Below are positions 1 to 10,611 of a stretch of DNA of 62,820 nt, piece by piece. Source of the DNA: Bartonella queenslandensis (GTDB lineage: Bacteria > Pseudomonadota > Alphaproteobacteria > Rhizobiales > Rhizobiaceae); NCBI RefSeq assembly GCF_018155095.1, contig NZ_NAAI01000010.1, positions 1-62,820 on the forward strand, written 5' to 3'. Made by a program: the position numbers and the translations under genes. Under the pieces are notes generated by a model. It was given only the letters and a program-made list of their open reading frames with translations. It was not told where the DNA came from and ran no database searches. Every line of letters starts with the position of its first letter. The first letter of the stretch is position 1.

Positions 1-290
1 GCAATGATGTTTTTCCATCGGGTGATGGTAGTGGTATCAGCACCAAAAAAACGCATGACGGCTTCAAAGGCACGCCCAAAAGCCTGTATGATCCCCCGTG
101 CAAAGCCTTTGACAAAAGAAGAAAAACGATCCCAATATTTCCACAAAACAAAACCAGCAGCAAGAATGACAGCCACAACAGCAGCAATGACCGCCCCAAT
201 CGGGGTAAAAATCCCCCCCACAACAGAGGAAATACCTGCCCCAACCACTTCGATCACTGTCCCTATCCAGCCAAAAGAGTCAGCAAAACA
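1..290 (-). pseudogene. phage tail tape-measure protein, truncated fragment (continues past window edge)
   Basis: The minus strand is open from base 290 to the window edge, with a stop codon just upstream (291-293) and no good start codon or ribosome site. The translation has a Gly/Ala/Ile/Val-rich hydrophobic stretch followed by FVLWKYWDRFSSFVKG and then an amphipathic stretch rich in Phe and Ala. This is the usual look of the hydrophobic middle or C-terminal part of tape-measure proteins of contractile-tailed (P2-like) phages, where a membrane-like segment precedes a W-x-x-W-x-x-F pattern. It lies downstream of tail tube and tail assembly genes on the same strand, which is the P2 order. The N-terminal several hundred residues are absent, so I read it as a decayed gene. 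The family call is inference from pattern and context. Confidence 0.5.
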
Positions 291-381
291 TTAATAAATG
301 CAATTATCTAATAAATAAAATATTAATCTATTGCAAAAAAAGTATTCAAAACGATACACGAGTTTTTTCTATCCAAAATGC

Positions 382-1014
382 CTATACATCACCCGTTAGT
401 ATAGGCCATTCCCCTATCTCTTTTGCATGTTTATAGGCACGATAGTTCTTTGAAAGAGAAGTATTCTTAAGTTTAAACCATTCCTCTAATGCTTTTTTCC
501 TTCCATGTATCTTGTTTTGATCATCCGCAAGAAAATCGCTAATAAAGTTATTCATTTGAGTAGAAGGAATTTGCGGCAACCGTCCCTGCGTCTGTTTTAA
601 AGCAGCAAGGTGATCAACCAAATCACTATAGTAAATGCGCTTACCCTCTAAAACACACGCCTTTCTCCAATGGTTCAGCCAATACCATTGCCCAGATTTA
701 TCACGCAACGCACCAAATTTCTTTTCAACATTCTCCTGTAGAAAAGATTTTGTTTCTTTATCACTAACATAATTTACCACCCGTGTGTCTAAGGCCAATC
801 TATCACGAGCTCCGTTATTTTGTCTGTTAGGAACAGCGACTGGTAGCGGCATCGCAAAGCCAAATAAATGAGCTTTAATATGCTGCTCAAGTTCATTTTT
901 TTTCAAACTATCTACACGAATGCCTAATAATTTAGCGATCTCTCTAAGTTCTGTAGCATAAAAATATGTCCTATCAAACTCTTCTATCGTCATCTGTTTA
1001 TAAAATTTCTTCAT
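382..1014 (-). CDS. SAP-domain / DUF6434-like protein
   Basis: A 210-residue soluble protein. I chose the ATG at 1014 because GGAGCGAGGG sits immediately 5' of it; a further 42 upstream codons are open but begin without a ribosome site. Residues about 5-50 (EEFDRTYFYATELREIAKLL, then LKKNELEQHI) look like a SAP-type helix-extension-helix module, a fold usually linked to nucleic-acid binding. The rest holds VNYVSDKETKSFL, a WYWLNHWR segment, and near the end NFISDFLADDQNK followed by KALEEWFKLKN, which I associate with the DUF6434 family. There is no signal peptide or membrane segment. It interrupts a set of phage tail genes and points the same way. The function is unknown; a phage cargo gene or a chromosomal gene stranded by phage decay are both possible. 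The family call is from memory of the pattern. Confidence 0.6.
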   Translation of the reverse strand: MKKFYKQMTIEEFDRTYFYATELREIAKLLGIRVDSLKKNELEQHIKAHLFGFAMPLPVAVPNRQNNGARDRLALDTRVVNYVSDKETKSFLQENVEKKFGALRDKSGQWYWLNHWRKACVLEGKRIYYSDLVDHLAALKQTQGRLPQIPSTQMNNFISDFLADDQNKIHGRKKALEEWFKLKNTSLSKNYRAYKHAKEIGEWPILTGDV

Positions 1015-1486
1015 CCCTCGCTCCCTATTTTCAATTATAAATAAAGAACATCTTGCTAACAATAATGTGCGTTGCCAACTCTCTTTTAAGCAGTTTCCCA
1101 TTAAAAAATTATAAATACATGCAGAAAACAAGACAGTCATGAGAATAGTTATTCAACCATTTACAAATATATTTATATTAATTAATTTCTAGATAGATAT
1201 TTAGCAATAATTGTCTCACAAAACAAAAATCCTTAAGCTTTATTATACAATGATGCTAGTAAGGTTAAAGCTCTTTATTATACTCGTTTATCTGAACTCC
1301 AACATGACGTTCTTGGGTACTCAGAGCTGCCTTTACTCTCGATCCTCAATGTAATTAAGCAATATTAAGTGGCTGGCCTTGATCAGAAAATATACGCACA
1401 TGCCAATCATCTTGCAGCTAAACACTAATTTCCTCCTCACTTCATCAAAACTACTCTCACCGTAGCTTTTCTGCGCTGTTCGCAGA
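1015..1486. other. gap within the phage remnant, no intact gene
   Basis: No supported gene. In P2-type tails a small frameshifted gene (E+E') and the start of the tape measure would be expected here, and I see neither. A short open stretch on the plus strand (about 1236-1367, containing YYTRLSELQHDVLGY) has no start codon or ribosome site and ends at a stop, so it may be a relic of another gene. The rest is AT-rich. Confidence 0.4.
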
Positions 1487-1867
1487 TCAATAAAGCAACG
1501 TGATCAAAGCCTTAAACACTGCAGCAATATCGATAACATCAAGACGATTAATCCATTCAACAGATTCATGAGACATATCGGCTAAAAGCACGGCTATTCC
1601 TTCCATAGCCTCATGGGTGAGTAATGCCTCACAAAGCTTAAGAATGAGAACATCATTGCTCAATGTTGTCTTATCCTCTTCTAAGCCAAGCAGAACAAGC
1701 TTTGCCAACTGCGGTCCAATCAACACGGCTAATTGGCGTGCTTGCTTGAAGTTTGGACGATAAAAGGTCAATTTGTGCCGGATCGATTCTTTGCCATCAC
1801 TCTCCTTATAAACAAGGGGAACTTGGAGCTCTACATCAAGGCTGGTTTGTAAACTTTGCATGATCAA
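1487..1867 (-). CDS. phage tail assembly protein (gpE / Mu gp41-like)
   Basis: A 126-residue acidic, helix-rich protein. It begins with a beta-type segment (LDVELQVPLVYKESDGKES), then LTFYRPNFKQARQL, followed by hydrophobic helices and a C-terminal ITLLY. The size, the R-P-x-x-x-x-A pattern and the position just downstream of the tail tube gene (3 bases between stop and start) match the phage tail assembly or tape-measure chaperone family (Pfam phage_TAC / Mu gp41 type). It would have acted with the tail tube and tape measure in tail building. The frame is intact, but its partners are truncated or absent, so it is probably a recent orphan with no function. Confidence 0.6.
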   Translation of the reverse strand: MIMQSLQTSLDVELQVPLVYKESDGKESIRHKLTFYRPNFKQARQLAVLIGPQLAKLVLLGLEEDKTTLSNDVLILKLCEALLTHEAMEGIAVLLADMSHESVEWINRLDVIDIAAVFKALITLLY

Positions 1868-1870
1868 TTC

Positions 1871-2326
1871 CTATAAATTGAGAATAGAGCGCCGACGGGA
1901 ACCAATCTCTTGCCCGTTGCGCACAAGCCAACTACCCCGTTTAAAGGAAAAGCGGTGCAAAACAGAACCATCCCAAAATTCCGTATAATCCCAAATATTT
2001 TTGATCTCGCAATCATAGCCTGTGGCTTTTCCAGCCGTTAAGCCTTCGCTATCCACCTTGACCAATCGCCCTGTCACATCAATGGAATGTTCATGCTCGC
2101 GCCCATCTTCTTCAGACACCACATGTTTTTTGCCGGTAAATTTATGACGAAAACCAGGAGGACCACCAAAGATACCGATGACCTCAGGGGTGTGGCTTCG
2201 GATTTTCATTGGCAAATTTAATGCTTTGACACCAAGACCGCTCACATCAATTTGCATATCAGAGCCCCCCAGTTGATAGGTTTCTGTGATTTCTTCTAAC
2301 GTAGGCAATTTGAGGGGTTTTGGCAT
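1871..2326 (-). CDS. phage major tail tube protein (P2 FII-like), N-terminally short
   Basis: A 151-residue protein resembling the contractile-tail tube protein (P2 FII family, usually about 170 residues). Supporting segments are LPTLEEITETYQLGGSDM near the N-terminus, SHTPEVIGIFG in the middle, and an EDGREHEHSIDVTGRL stretch of the kind seen in tube proteins. The family usually has a 15-20 residue N-terminal strand before the L-P-x-L-E motif; here the first Met lies only a few residues before it and an in-frame stop is just upstream, so the 5' end seems lost at the junction with the MFS relic. There is no convincing ribosome site. It is followed directly by the tail assembly gene. It is probably non-functional. 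Confidence 0.65.
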   Translation of the reverse strand: MPKPLKLPTLEEITETYQLGGSDMQIDVSGLGVKALNLPMKIRSHTPEVIGIFGGPPGFRHKFTGKKHVVSEEDGREHEHSIDVTGRLVKVDSEGLTAGKATGYDCEIKNIWDYTEFWDGSVLHRFSFKRGSWLVRNGQEIGSRRRSILNL

Positions 2327-2360
2327 CCAGTGATCTACTCAAACCGATAATAACTACTCA

Positions 2361-2847
2361 TTACCCAAATAGAATACCAACTCCTATAGCATAAAGCGAA
2401 GCAATAACCCGCAGATTGTGATTATGCTGCATAACCGTAATAGAACCAAAAATCATCATTGCTGCACTTGCAATACCAGCAGAAAAGCGGATCAAGACAA
2501 CCAAGTAAAAGTTTGTTGTTAACGTCACTGCAAAAATAAGTACACTCGTTACTATGGCTGCAGCAAATAACACGTAGGGAGCACGGGATATATTCCCAAC
2601 TCTGCAAAATGAAAAAACAAACTCCCAACTAAATAACCGCCATAATTAGCATTCACTATATAAGAGAGTTGATTAAAGGTGAACAGTCTCCTTCACCCAA
2701 CATAACTGGAAATATTGGTGTATTGAAAAATCGCCCAATCCCTATCCCCAAAATCATAATAACCATAACGAATACAGCTATTTAAAAATGATTCAAATCC
2801 TGATGATTATTTTCTCCCTCATTCCCTTTATTCCCTTCACTGATCAT
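2361..2847 (-). pseudogene. MFS transporter relic (YbfB/YjiJ type), frameshifted and 3'-truncated
   Basis: Fragments of one major facilitator protein can be read across at least three frames. Starting from an ATG at 2847 there is a polar N-terminus, then after a stop and shift GIGIGRFFNTPIFPVM (first transmembrane helix of the family), then after another break NYGGYLVGSLFF (second helix), and finally the open stretch 2361-2573 with FYLVVLIRFSAGIASAAMM (third and fourth helices). Normal family members are close to 390 residues with 12 helices; only about the first third is present. The relic ends next to the phage tail tube gene, so the junction may mark an old insertion or deletion. Confidence 0.75.
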
Positions 2848-3258
2848 TTTGTTCTCATCTATATTTTACCTCATCATAGTAATAACTTAATCTAAGAGAA
2901 TAAAAGAAAATCTAATCATTTATTTAAGAAACTAAACGGACATATTGAGTGATTATTGTCAACATTACTGATTACTGAATTAGTTATACAATAAAATATT
3001 GAATTAAATGTATTTTTATGTTACATGTGTTCATAATTAGATTTCAAGCATATTGAGATATTCTTGGTTTTTATCTCGATATTTAAAACGGCTAACTGGG
3101 AAATTAGAGAGTCAGCCATAGGTTTTACTTCATTTTAAAATCATTTGCTTATTCGCTGTGAAACTCAATAAACCCTTCAAACGGCTATTTTCATAAAAGA
3201 GGAATTTTTTTCTTTTTAGGTGATATTGTTATTTAGGACGATATCAAGTTGAGAAGTT
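2848..3258. other. non-coding gap between MFS relic and tRNA-Arg
   Basis: AT-rich, with stops in all frames. I see no gene, repeat or clear hairpin. It separates the decayed accessory block from tRNA-Arg, so the left or right end of an old integrated element could lie here. Confidence 0.4.
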
Positions 3259-3335
<77 letters not shown>

Positions 3336-3605
3336 TTCAAATTGATTATTAAAATCAGTTGTGGTCTTTTAACTAATCATACTCTTAGCTTCAATGCTAA
3401 ATTAGCATTCTGGTAAAAAAATTACTTATTTGTAAATTATATAACGACGCATAATCTTCTTTTTTCTACGATGATACTTTATCTTGAAATAACTTCTCCT
3501 TTTGTCTTCAATACCCTTTTATTATAAAAGGAGGTTTTATTACAACTTCAAAATTTTCAAAAAATAAGTTACAAGATAAGTTATAATTATCAGGATAATT
3601 CTTAA

Positions 3606-4379
3606 ATGACTAAATTACCAAGTCGCTTTCATTTTATTTCCGCAGAGACTGAGGAAGCTATCAAAGCTACGCATAAATTAATTTCCATTTATGGTCATTC
3701 TTCTCTAGAAGAAACTGATATTGTTGTTGCAATCGGTGGTGATGGAACAATGTTACAAACCGTACGAGACGTTATGAATACTGGAAAGCCTATTTATGGC
3801 ATGAATCAAGGTTCTGTAGGATTTCTTATGAATGAATTTCATGAAAAAAAATTGCCCAATCGTATTGCTGTCGCCTACAAAAAAGAAATTCATCCCTTAC
3901 GCATGATTGCAAAGGCTGAATGTCAAGAATCTATCGAGGCACTTGCAATTAATGAAGTATCCCTTTTTCGGCAATCTTATCAAGCAGCCAAAATTCGTAT
4001 CACCATTGATAATAACGTACGCATGGAACAATTAAGTTGTGATGGCGTCCTCGTCGCAACACCAGCAGGATCAACTGCCTATAATTTATCAGCACAAGGA
4101 CCTATTCTCCCCCTTATGGCCCCCCTTATGGCTCTTACTCCCGTTAGCCCTTTTCGCCCAAGACGTTGGCATGGTGCATTGCTGCCCAATACAGTAACGG
4201 TGCGTTTTGATATGCTTGAACCTGACAAACGCCCTGTCAATGCTGCTGCTGATAACGTTGAAGTTAAATCTGTCCATTCAGTGACTATTTCAATGGCAAC
4301 AGAAGTAAAAGCTTCAATCCTTTTTGACTCAAGTCATTCATGGGATGAGCGCATTTTATCAGAACAATTTCGCTATTAA
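3606..4379 (+). CDS. nadK: NAD kinase
   Basis: Phosphorylates NAD to NADP with ATP; cytoplasmic. The 257-residue protein has the family signature GGDGT at residues 44-48, the NE pair at 116-117 that contacts NAD, and the conserved segment DGVLVATPAGSTAYNLSAQG at about 146-165. The C-terminal part carries PVSPFRPRRW, typical of the alphaproteobacterial form. The length is normal for the short version of the family. The ATG at 3606 is preceded by CAGGAT. It is a single gene with its own upstream region and is followed on the same strand by a DEAD-box helicase 143 bases later. Together with NadE elsewhere in the window it secures the NADP pool used by glutathione reductase. Confidence 0.95.
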   Translation: MTKLPSRFHFISAETEEAIKATHKLISIYGHSSLEETDIVVAIGGDGTMLQTVRDVMNTGKPIYGMNQGSVGFLMNEFHEKKLPNRIAVAYKKEIHPLRMIAKAECQESIEALAINEVSLFRQSYQAAKIRITIDNNVRMEQLSCDGVLVATPAGSTAYNLSAQGPILPLMAPLMALTPVSPFRPRRWHGALLPNTVTVRFDMLEPDKRPVNAAADNVEVKSVHSVTISMATEVKASILFDSSHSWDERILSEQFRY

Positions 4380-4522
4380 TGATTGTATTATGCGGTTTAT
4401 ATGTATATGATTGTTATAGTTGGCTTTTTTTAAAGCATCTTAACACTCTTTAAGAGTGGAGAATATTTGTTGTACTTATCATTGAGATAGCGAAGTTAAA
4501 AGCACAGAGCAATTGATAAAAA

Positions 4523-5926
4523 ATGATACCATCTTTGAATAGTTTTGATGATTTAGGTCTTTCCGAAAAGGTTATTAATGCAGTAAAGTCCGCGGGATAT
4601 ACAGTTCCAACACCTATTCAAAGTGAAACAATTCCTCATGTCCTTCAAAGAAAAGACGTCCTAGGAATTGCTCAAACAGGAACGGGGAAAACCGCCTCTT
4701 TCGTATTGCCTATGCTCACTCTCCTTGAAAAAGGTCGTGCAAGAGCACGAATGCCCCGTACGCTCATCTTAGAACCAACGCGAGAAATTGCAGCTCAAGT
4801 TGAAGAAAATTTTGATAAATACGGAATAAATCATCGTTTAAATGTTGCTCTTTTAATTGGTGGGGTTTCTTTTGAACACCAAGATCGTAAACTTGAACGA
4901 GGAGCTGATGTTCTTATCGCAACACCAGGACGTCTTCTTGATCATTTTGAGCGTGGTAAATTACTCCTGATGGGCGTTGAAATCCTTGTTATTGATGAAG
5001 CTGATCGCATGTTGGATATGGGCTTTATTCCTGATATTGAACGTATCTGTAAACTAACCCCTTTTACGCGTCAAACTTTGTTTTTTTCCGCAACAATGGC
5101 GCCAGAAATTACAAAGCTAACGAAACAATTTTTACATTTTCCTGTATCTGTTGAAGTTACAAAAGCATCCTCAACAGCAACCACAATTACACAACGACTT
5201 GTTAAATCTGGAAATAAGTCATGGGATAAAAGAGCGATTTTACGAGAACTTATCCAAAATGAAGGTGCCGTGCTTCAAAATGCTATTATTTTCTGTAATC
5301 GAAAGAGAGATATCTCTGAGCTTTTTAGATCACTCGTCAAACATAACTTTAATGTAGGTGCTCTTCACGGAGATATGGATCAATATTCACGCATGAATAC
5401 CCTAGCCGATTTTAAAAATAATAAACTGACACTCTTGGTCGCTTCTGATGTTGCTGCCCGTGGACTCGATATCCCAGCGGTAAGTCATGTGTTTAATTAT
5501 GATGTTCCTACACATGCTGAAGACTACATTCATCGAATTGGTCGTACAGGACGTGCAAATCGTCGTGGAAAAGCTTTTACAATCGTCACAAAAGCTGATC
5601 AAAAATATATCAACGCTATTGAGGAAATGAGTAATGAAAAAATTGAATGGCTCAATGGAGATCTTTCGACTTTAATAATCGATGATCAAACAGAAGATAC
5701 TGTTTTAAAGAAAAAATCTTCACAACCATCAAAGAAAACTGCTCCGAAGGAGCCTACTGCTCACCCTAAAAGAACTGTAAAAGAGAATAAAATAGATTAT
5801 ATTAAAAACATGAAAGACACAGAAAATCCATCTGAGCAACGACGCTTTCGAAAAAATAAGAATTACACACCCCTTGGATTTGGTGATGATATTCCTGCAT
5901 TCATGCTCATAAAAACGCGTAAATAG
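4523..5926 (+). CDS. DEAD-box ATP-dependent RNA helicase (RhlE-like)
   Basis: A 467-residue helicase that unwinds short RNA duplexes, with likely roles in ribosome assembly or mRNA turnover. All core motifs are visible: Q motif with GYTVPTPIQ (25-33), motif I AQTGTGKT (50-57), PTRE (85-88), ATPGRLLD (133-140), DEAD (158-161), SAT (189-191), HGD (281-283), ARGLDIP (310-316) and HRIGRTGR (336-343). The last 90 residues are Lys/Ser/Pro-rich and probably disordered, as in RhlE-type enzymes that use a basic tail for RNA binding. There is no strong ribosome site before the ATG at 4523. The exact paralogue (RhlE, DeaD or SrmB) cannot be settled by eye, but the core looks most like RhlE. Confidence 0.9.
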   Translation: MIPSLNSFDDLGLSEKVINAVKSAGYTVPTPIQSETIPHVLQRKDVLGIAQTGTGKTASFVLPMLTLLEKGRARARMPRTLILEPTREIAAQVEENFDKYGINHRLNVALLIGGVSFEHQDRKLERGADVLIATPGRLLDHFERGKLLLMGVEILVIDEADRMLDMGFIPDIERICKLTPFTRQTLFFSATMAPEITKLTKQFLHFPVSVEVTKASSTATTITQRLVKSGNKSWDKRAILRELIQNEGAVLQNAIIFCNRKRDISELFRSLVKHNFNVGALHGDMDQYSRMNTLADFKNNKLTLLVASDVAARGLDIPAVSHVFNYDVPTHAEDYIHRIGRTGRANRRGKAFTIVTKADQKYINAIEEMSNEKIEWLNGDLSTLIIDDQTEDTVLKKKSSQPSKKTAPKEPTAHPKRTVKENKIDYIKNMKDTENPSEQRRFRKNKNYTPLGFGDDIPAFMLIKTRK

Positions 5927-5986
5927 ACTCGTTCTTTACTTTCTGTAAGCATAAAATAAATAAAAGGCGCCTTTAAAAAGTTTTTC

Positions 5987-7360
5987 TTATTTCTTAGAGA
6001 GTCTTTCTATTACCTTTTCGCGCCCTAAAAGCTGCAAAAGCTTTCCCATTTCAGGTCCATGATCTATGCCCGTAAGTGCTTGACGTAATGGCATAAATAA
6101 AGACTTCCCTTTCCGACCCGTTTTTTCTTTTAATGCTGTCGTCCAAACTTGCCAACTTTCATCCTTCAAGACACCATCAGGTAAGAAATTGAGTGACTGC
6201 TGCACGAATTCACGGTCCTCTACTGCCACTGTATCAAAACTTTTTTCATCGTGAATGATTTTCCACCATAAGACAGCATCGTTGACTTTACCAATATTGC
6301 TTCTTATCGCATTCCAGAAATACTCCGCTTTTTCTCCTTCAATAGAAAGATTGTTAAGACGTGTTTTAACGTCCTCATAATTTAGTTCATGAACAAGATG
6401 ACTATTCAAAGTACAAAGATCTGCAATATCAAATTTTGCAACCGATTTTGATGTATCTTGTAAATTAAAATGCTCTAAAAGCGCTGCTTGATGAGGATAG
6501 GGATGCACATTTTGTGATGTCCCGATCAAAACAGCAATACACTGAACAGCTATCGATTCAAATCCTTCTTCTCGTAAAGAACGAATAGAAAGATCATTAT
6601 TACGTTTTGAAAATCCTTTTCCTGAAACTGTTGCCAATAAATTGGTATGACCAAAAACAGGTAATTCTGCATCGAGAGCTTTAAAAAGTGCAATCTGAAC
6701 ACCTGTATTTGTAATATGATCATCACCACGAATAATATGTGTAATGGCCATATCTATATCATCCACAACAGATGGTAATGTATAAAGATAGGTGCCATCT
6801 TTACGAATAAGAACAGGATCTGAAAGAGAAGCCAAATCAATCGTCTGCTTTCCCTTTACGGCATCATTCCAGCAAACTTCTGTTCTCTTTGTTTGCAAAG
6901 GATCATTTTCAAAATTAGGAAGAAGAAAACGCCAATGGGGTTTACGACCTTGTGATTCAAAGTTTTTCTTATCTTCCTCTGTCAATTTCAATGCTGCACG
7001 GTCATAAATGGGAGGCAATTTGCGTGAAAGCTGGATTTTACGACGCCGTTCTAATTCTTCTGTTGTTTCATAACAAGGATAAAGCAGACCACGTTTTTTG
7101 AGAATTTCTGCCACTTCATCATATCGATTAAATCGCTTAGATTGGTAATAAATTGCATCTGGTTGAATACCAAGCCATTCAAGGTCAACAGTAATAGCAT
7201 CGATATATTCTTGTTTAGAACGTTCAACATCTGTATCATCATAGCGTAAAATAAATTCTCCTTTATGCGCTTGCGCATAAAGCCAATTGAAAAGGGCACT
7301 ACGGATATTGCCAATATGAAGATAACCTGTTGGAGAGGGAGCAAAACGAACTTTAACCAT
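5987..7360 (-). CDS. gltX2: glutamyl-tRNA synthetase, second copy (GltX2)
   Basis: Class I aminoacyl-tRNA synthetase charging glutamate onto tRNA. I start at the ATG at 7360, giving [18 protein letters not shown], because GluRS proteins start this way; 13 upstream open codons overlap the end of nadE. The HIGH box is HIGN (15-18) and the KMSKS box is GFSKR (249-253), differing from the KLSKR of the other copy in this window. The length of 457 is normal. Alphaproteobacteria lacking GlnRS make Gln-tRNA by amidating Glu-tRNA(Gln), and in species with two GluRS paralogues one may charge tRNA(Gln); which copy does so here is not visible. The gene begins 10 bases after nadE and is probably cotranscribed with it. 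Confidence 0.92.
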   Translation of the reverse strand: MVKVRFAPSPTGYLHIGNIRSALFNWLYAQAHKGEFILRYDDTDVERSKQEYIDAITVDLEWLGIQPDAIYYQSKRFNRYDEVAEILKKRGLLYPCYETTEELERRRKIQLSRKLPPIYDRAALKLTEEDKKNFESQGRKPHWRFLLPNFENDPLQTKRTEVCWNDAVKGKQTIDLASLSDPVLIRKDGTYLYTLPSVVDDIDMAITHIIRGDDHITNTGVQIALFKALDAELPVFGHTNLLATVSGKGFSKRNNDLSIRSLREEGFESIAVQCIAVLIGTSQNVHPYPHQAALLEHFNLQDTSKSVAKFDIADLCTLNSHLVHELNYEDVKTRLNNLSIEGEKAEYFWNAIRSNIGKVNDAVLWWKIIHDEKSFDTVAVEDREFVQQSLNFLPDGVLKDESWQVWTTALKEKTGRKGKSLFMPLRQALTGIDHGPEMGKLLQLLGREKVIERLSKK

Positions 7361-7370
7361 AAAATAACAC

Positions 7371-9032
7371 TCAACTTTTATCGCGAAAATGGTTGACAAT
7401 GGGATAACGACGATCGCGTCCGAAATTCTTATAACTGATTTTTACACCAGGGGCAGACTGGCGCCTTTTATATTCGGCTGTATAAAGAAGCTGTTCAACT
7501 TTCTCAACAGTTTCCCGCAAATACCCACGTTGAACAATATCACCAATACTCATGTCATTTTCTACAAGAGATTGTAGAATATCATCTAGAATAGGATAAG
7601 GCGGAAGAGAATCTTCATCTTTTTGATTTTCCCGTAGCTCTGCAGAAGGCGCTTTTTCTATAATATTGGATGGAATGACAATTCCTTTTGGTCCTCTCAA
7701 ATTATGCAAGTGGTTTTTATTGCGCCACTCAGCTAATGCATAAACTTGCATTTTATAAATATCTTTAAGAGGATTAAATCCGCCATTCATATCACCATAT
7801 AATGTTGCATATCCTACAGCCATTTCTGATTTATTGCCTGTCGTTACCACCATTGAGCCGAATTTATTTGAAAGAGCCATTAAAAGTGTACCACGTATAC
7901 GACTTTGAAGATTTTCTTCTGTGACATCAGGAGACAACCCTAAAAAAACAGGTGCCATTGTATTCAAGAATGCTTCAACTGGTTGTGCAATCGGTATAAT
8001 TTCATAGTGACATCCCAAAAGATCGGCACATTCTTTAGCATCCTTTAATGATTCTTGCGAGGTATAATGATAGGGCATCATAACAGTGCGGACCCTCTCA
8101 GCACCAAGAGCATCCACCGCCATTGCCGCGCAAAGTGCTGAATCAATTCCTCCGGAAAGACCAAGAATAACATCCTTAAAGCCGTTTTTATTAACGTAAT
8201 CTTTCAAACCCAAAACACAAGCTTGATAATCGGCAGCTAATCCATTGAGAAGATTTTCATTAACACCTGAAGTACAGTTCCATCCTGTCGTTGTACGTTG
8301 CCAATGGCTCAAAGCAATATGTTTTTCAAAGTGTTTCATTTGAAACACCTTTTTACCTTGCCCATTCAAGGCAAAAGAGCCCCCATCAAAAACCAGCTCA
8401 TCTTGACCTCCAACTTGATTAGCATAGATAATTGGCACTCCAGATTGTAGAGCATGCGTATGAACAACGTCCATACGTTTTAAGATTTTATTACGATAGT
8501 AGGGAGATCCATTAAGAACAAGAATAATTTCAGCGCCTTTATCTTTAAGCTCTGTACTAAGAGAGAAGTCATTCCATAGATCCTCACAAATAACTATTCC
8601 TAATTGAATTCCATGATAAACAATAGGCTTAGGACGTGGACCGGAAGAAAATAAACGCTTTTCATCAAACTCAGCATAATTAGGTAAATCAAATTTTAAG
8701 CTTTCAGCAATGACACGTCCTTCATCAAGAAGCATGAGACCATTATAAATTTTGCCATTACGTCTTAATGGAAGACCAATAATGATTCCTGGACCGCCTA
8801 CGGTTATTTTTGCTAATTTTTTAACAGCCTCTTCACATGTTGTTGTAAAAGCAGGTTTTAGAACAAGATCTTCCGGTGGATAAGCACTTATAAAAAGCTC
8901 CGTGAATAAAACAAGGTCAGCCCCCTCTTCTTGAGCTTTTTGATGTGCCATGACAGCTAGAGAAAAATTCCCTTCAATATCACCGACAACAGGATTTAAT
9001 TGGGCAACTGCTACCCGAAAATTATTTTTCAT
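7371..9032 (-). CDS. nadE: glutamine-dependent NAD+ synthase
   Basis: Last step of NAD synthesis: amidates deamido-NAD using ammonia released from glutamine. It is a two-domain enzyme. The N-terminal nitrilase-type glutaminase has the predicted triad Glu45 (FTELF), Lys113 (SLKFD) and Cys149 (VICEDLW). The C-terminal synthetase has the PP-loop SGGIDS at 293-298. The length of about 553 is normal for the glutamine-using type. I prefer the ATG at 9032 ([14 protein letters not shown]); a GTG five codons upstream (9047) is also possible and neither has an ideal ribosome site. It lies between the DAHP synthase gene and gltX2, all on one strand, so an operon is likely. Confidence 0.95.
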   Translation of the reverse strand: MKNNFRVAVAQLNPVVGDIEGNFSLAVMAHQKAQEEGADLVLFTELFISAYPPEDLVLKPAFTTTCEEAVKKLAKITVGGPGIIIGLPLRRNGKIYNGLMLLDEGRVIAESLKFDLPNYAEFDEKRLFSSGPRPKPIVYHGIQLGIVICEDLWNDFSLSTELKDKGAEIILVLNGSPYYRNKILKRMDVVHTHALQSGVPIIYANQVGGQDELVFDGGSFALNGQGKKVFQMKHFEKHIALSHWQRTTTGWNCTSGVNENLLNGLAADYQACVLGLKDYVNKNGFKDVILGLSGGIDSALCAAMAVDALGAERVRTVMMPYHYTSQESLKDAKECADLLGCHYEIIPIAQPVEAFLNTMAPVFLGLSPDVTEENLQSRIRGTLLMALSNKFGSMVVTTGNKSEMAVGYATLYGDMNGGFNPLKDIYKMQVYALAEWRNKNHLHNLRGPKGIVIPSNIIEKAPSAELRENQKDEDSLPPYPILDDILQSLVENDMSIGDIVQRGYLRETVEKVEQLLYTAEYKRRQSAPGVKISYKNFGRDRRYPIVNHFRDKS

Positions 9033-9159
9033 AAACCTTTGTATCACTTCATCAGTTTGGCAACGATAACTTTATTCTTTATCATCAAAAATATCACTTT
9101 TTAAAAAGTTCTCTTCTGTTATAATGATCTAAAGTAAAAAATATTGGGCGAATTTTGTT

Positions 9160-10539
9160 CTACCCACCAGCAGCAACTGCTAAGGAGTCAGTTGTACGAT
9201 TTTTTTTAAGGAGTTCAGCAACAAGAAAAGCCAATTCTAACGCTTGATCTGCATTTAATCGTGGATCACATTGTGTATGATAACGATCAGACAAATCATC
9301 TACAGAAATAGCATGTGCCCCACCCGTACATTCAGTGACATCACGACCTGTCATCTCAATATGAATGCCTCCTGGATACGTTCCCTCTCCACGATGCACT
9401 GCAAAAAAATTCTCGACTTCTTTTAAAACATATTCAAAGGGACGGGTCTTATAACCATTGGCAGTAATTGTATTGCCATGCATTGGATCACATGACCATA
9501 TAACCTCACGCTTCTCGCGTTCAACGGCACGGATGAGTTTAGGCAGATAACTTTCAACCTTATCACAACCAAAGCGCGTAATAAGAGTAAGCCGCCCTAG
9601 TTCGTTTTCAGGATTTAAAATATCAATTAATTTTAAAAGCTCATCAGGTTCAATAGAAGGACCACACTTTAGTCCTATAGGATTTTTAATGCCGCGGCAA
9701 TATTCAACGTGAGCATGATCAATCTGCCGTGTACGGTCCCCAATCCATAACATATGGCCAGATGTTGCATACCAATTTCCTGAAGTTGAATCAATCCGCG
9801 TCAAAGCTTCTTCATAACCAAGCAAAAGCGCTTCATGACTGGTATAAAAAGATGTTTCACGCAATGAAGAATGCGTTTTGGATGTAATTCCTATGGAACG
9901 CATAAAATCAATGGCTTCAGAAATACGCTCTGCCAATAATTCATAACGTTCCCCCTGTGGACTATTAGAAACGAAACTCAACATCCATGTGTGAACATTT
10001 TCTAAATTAGCATAGCCACCTTGTGAAAAAGCACGCAATAGATTAAGTGTTGCCGCAGATTGGCGATAAGCCATAGACATCCGTTGCGGATCTGGAATAC
10101 GAGAATCGGCTCTAAATTCAATGCCATTAATAATGTCCCCCCGATAAACAGGAAATTCAACTCCTTCTTTGCTTTCAATATCAGAAGAGCGAGGCTTTGC
10201 AAATTGACCAGCAATACGACCAACTTTAACAACAGGTTTAGAACTACCAAAAGTTAGAACAATCGCCATTTGTAAAAAAACACGAAAAAAATCACGGATA
10301 TTATCAGCTTCATGTTCTGCAAAGCTTTCAGCACAATCTCCACCTTGTAATAAAAAAGCCTGTCCTTTTGCAACAGCCGCTAATTCATTTTTTAAATCAC
10401 GTGCCTCACCAGCAAAAACCAAAGGAGGATAGCTTCTCAGTTTTCGCTCGACATCTTCTAATATAGACTTATCCGGATAAGTCGGAACTTGTTTAATTGG
10501 CCTTTTTCTCCAAGAGTCAGGTGCCCATTCTTTTATCAT
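9160..10539 (-). CDS. aroG: 3-deoxy-7-phosphoheptulonate synthase, class II
   Basis: First step of the shikimate pathway: condenses phosphoenolpyruvate and erythrose 4-phosphate to DAHP for aromatic amino acids. The protein is 459 residues from the ATG at 10539, chosen because AGAGAGAG precedes it and [17 protein letters not shown] is the typical class II start. Class II marks include the metal-binding Cys69 in QGGDCAESF, the [12 protein letters not shown] segment (107-118), a KCGPS segment and [10 protein letters not shown]. It is the plant-like class, not the AroF/G/H class of E. coli. It follows gor by 72 bases on the same strand. The symbol follows common rhizobial usage; the family assignment is firm. 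Confidence 0.93.
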   Translation of the reverse strand: MIKEWAPDSWRKRPIKQVPTYPDKSILEDVERKLRSYPPLVFAGEARDLKNELAAVAKGQAFLLQGGDCAESFAEHEADNIRDFFRVFLQMAIVLTFGSSKPVVKVGRIAGQFAKPRSSDIESKEGVEFPVYRGDIINGIEFRADSRIPDPQRMSMAYRQSAATLNLLRAFSQGGYANLENVHTWMLSFVSNSPQGERYELLAERISEAIDFMRSIGITSKTHSSLRETSFYTSHEALLLGYEEALTRIDSTSGNWYATSGHMLWIGDRTRQIDHAHVEYCRGIKNPIGLKCGPSIEPDELLKLIDILNPENELGRLTLITRFGCDKVESYLPKLIRAVEREKREVIWSCDPMHGNTITANGYKTRPFEYVLKEVENFFAVHRGEGTYPGGIHIEMTGRDVTECTGGAHAISVDDLSDRYHTQCDPRLNADQALELAFLVAELLKKNRTTDSLAVAAGG

Positions 10540-10611
10540 TACACTCTCTCTAAAAATTAAGCTTACAGCTTGGCATGTCAAAAAAATTTTACCCATACTA
10601 TGGGGTGTTGT

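Noticed and set aside
5955..5985. AAAGGCGCCTTT palindrome between the helicase and gltX2 as a terminator
   Set aside because: The palindrome has no loop of its own; the real stem would be only about four pairs, and there is no clean T-run.
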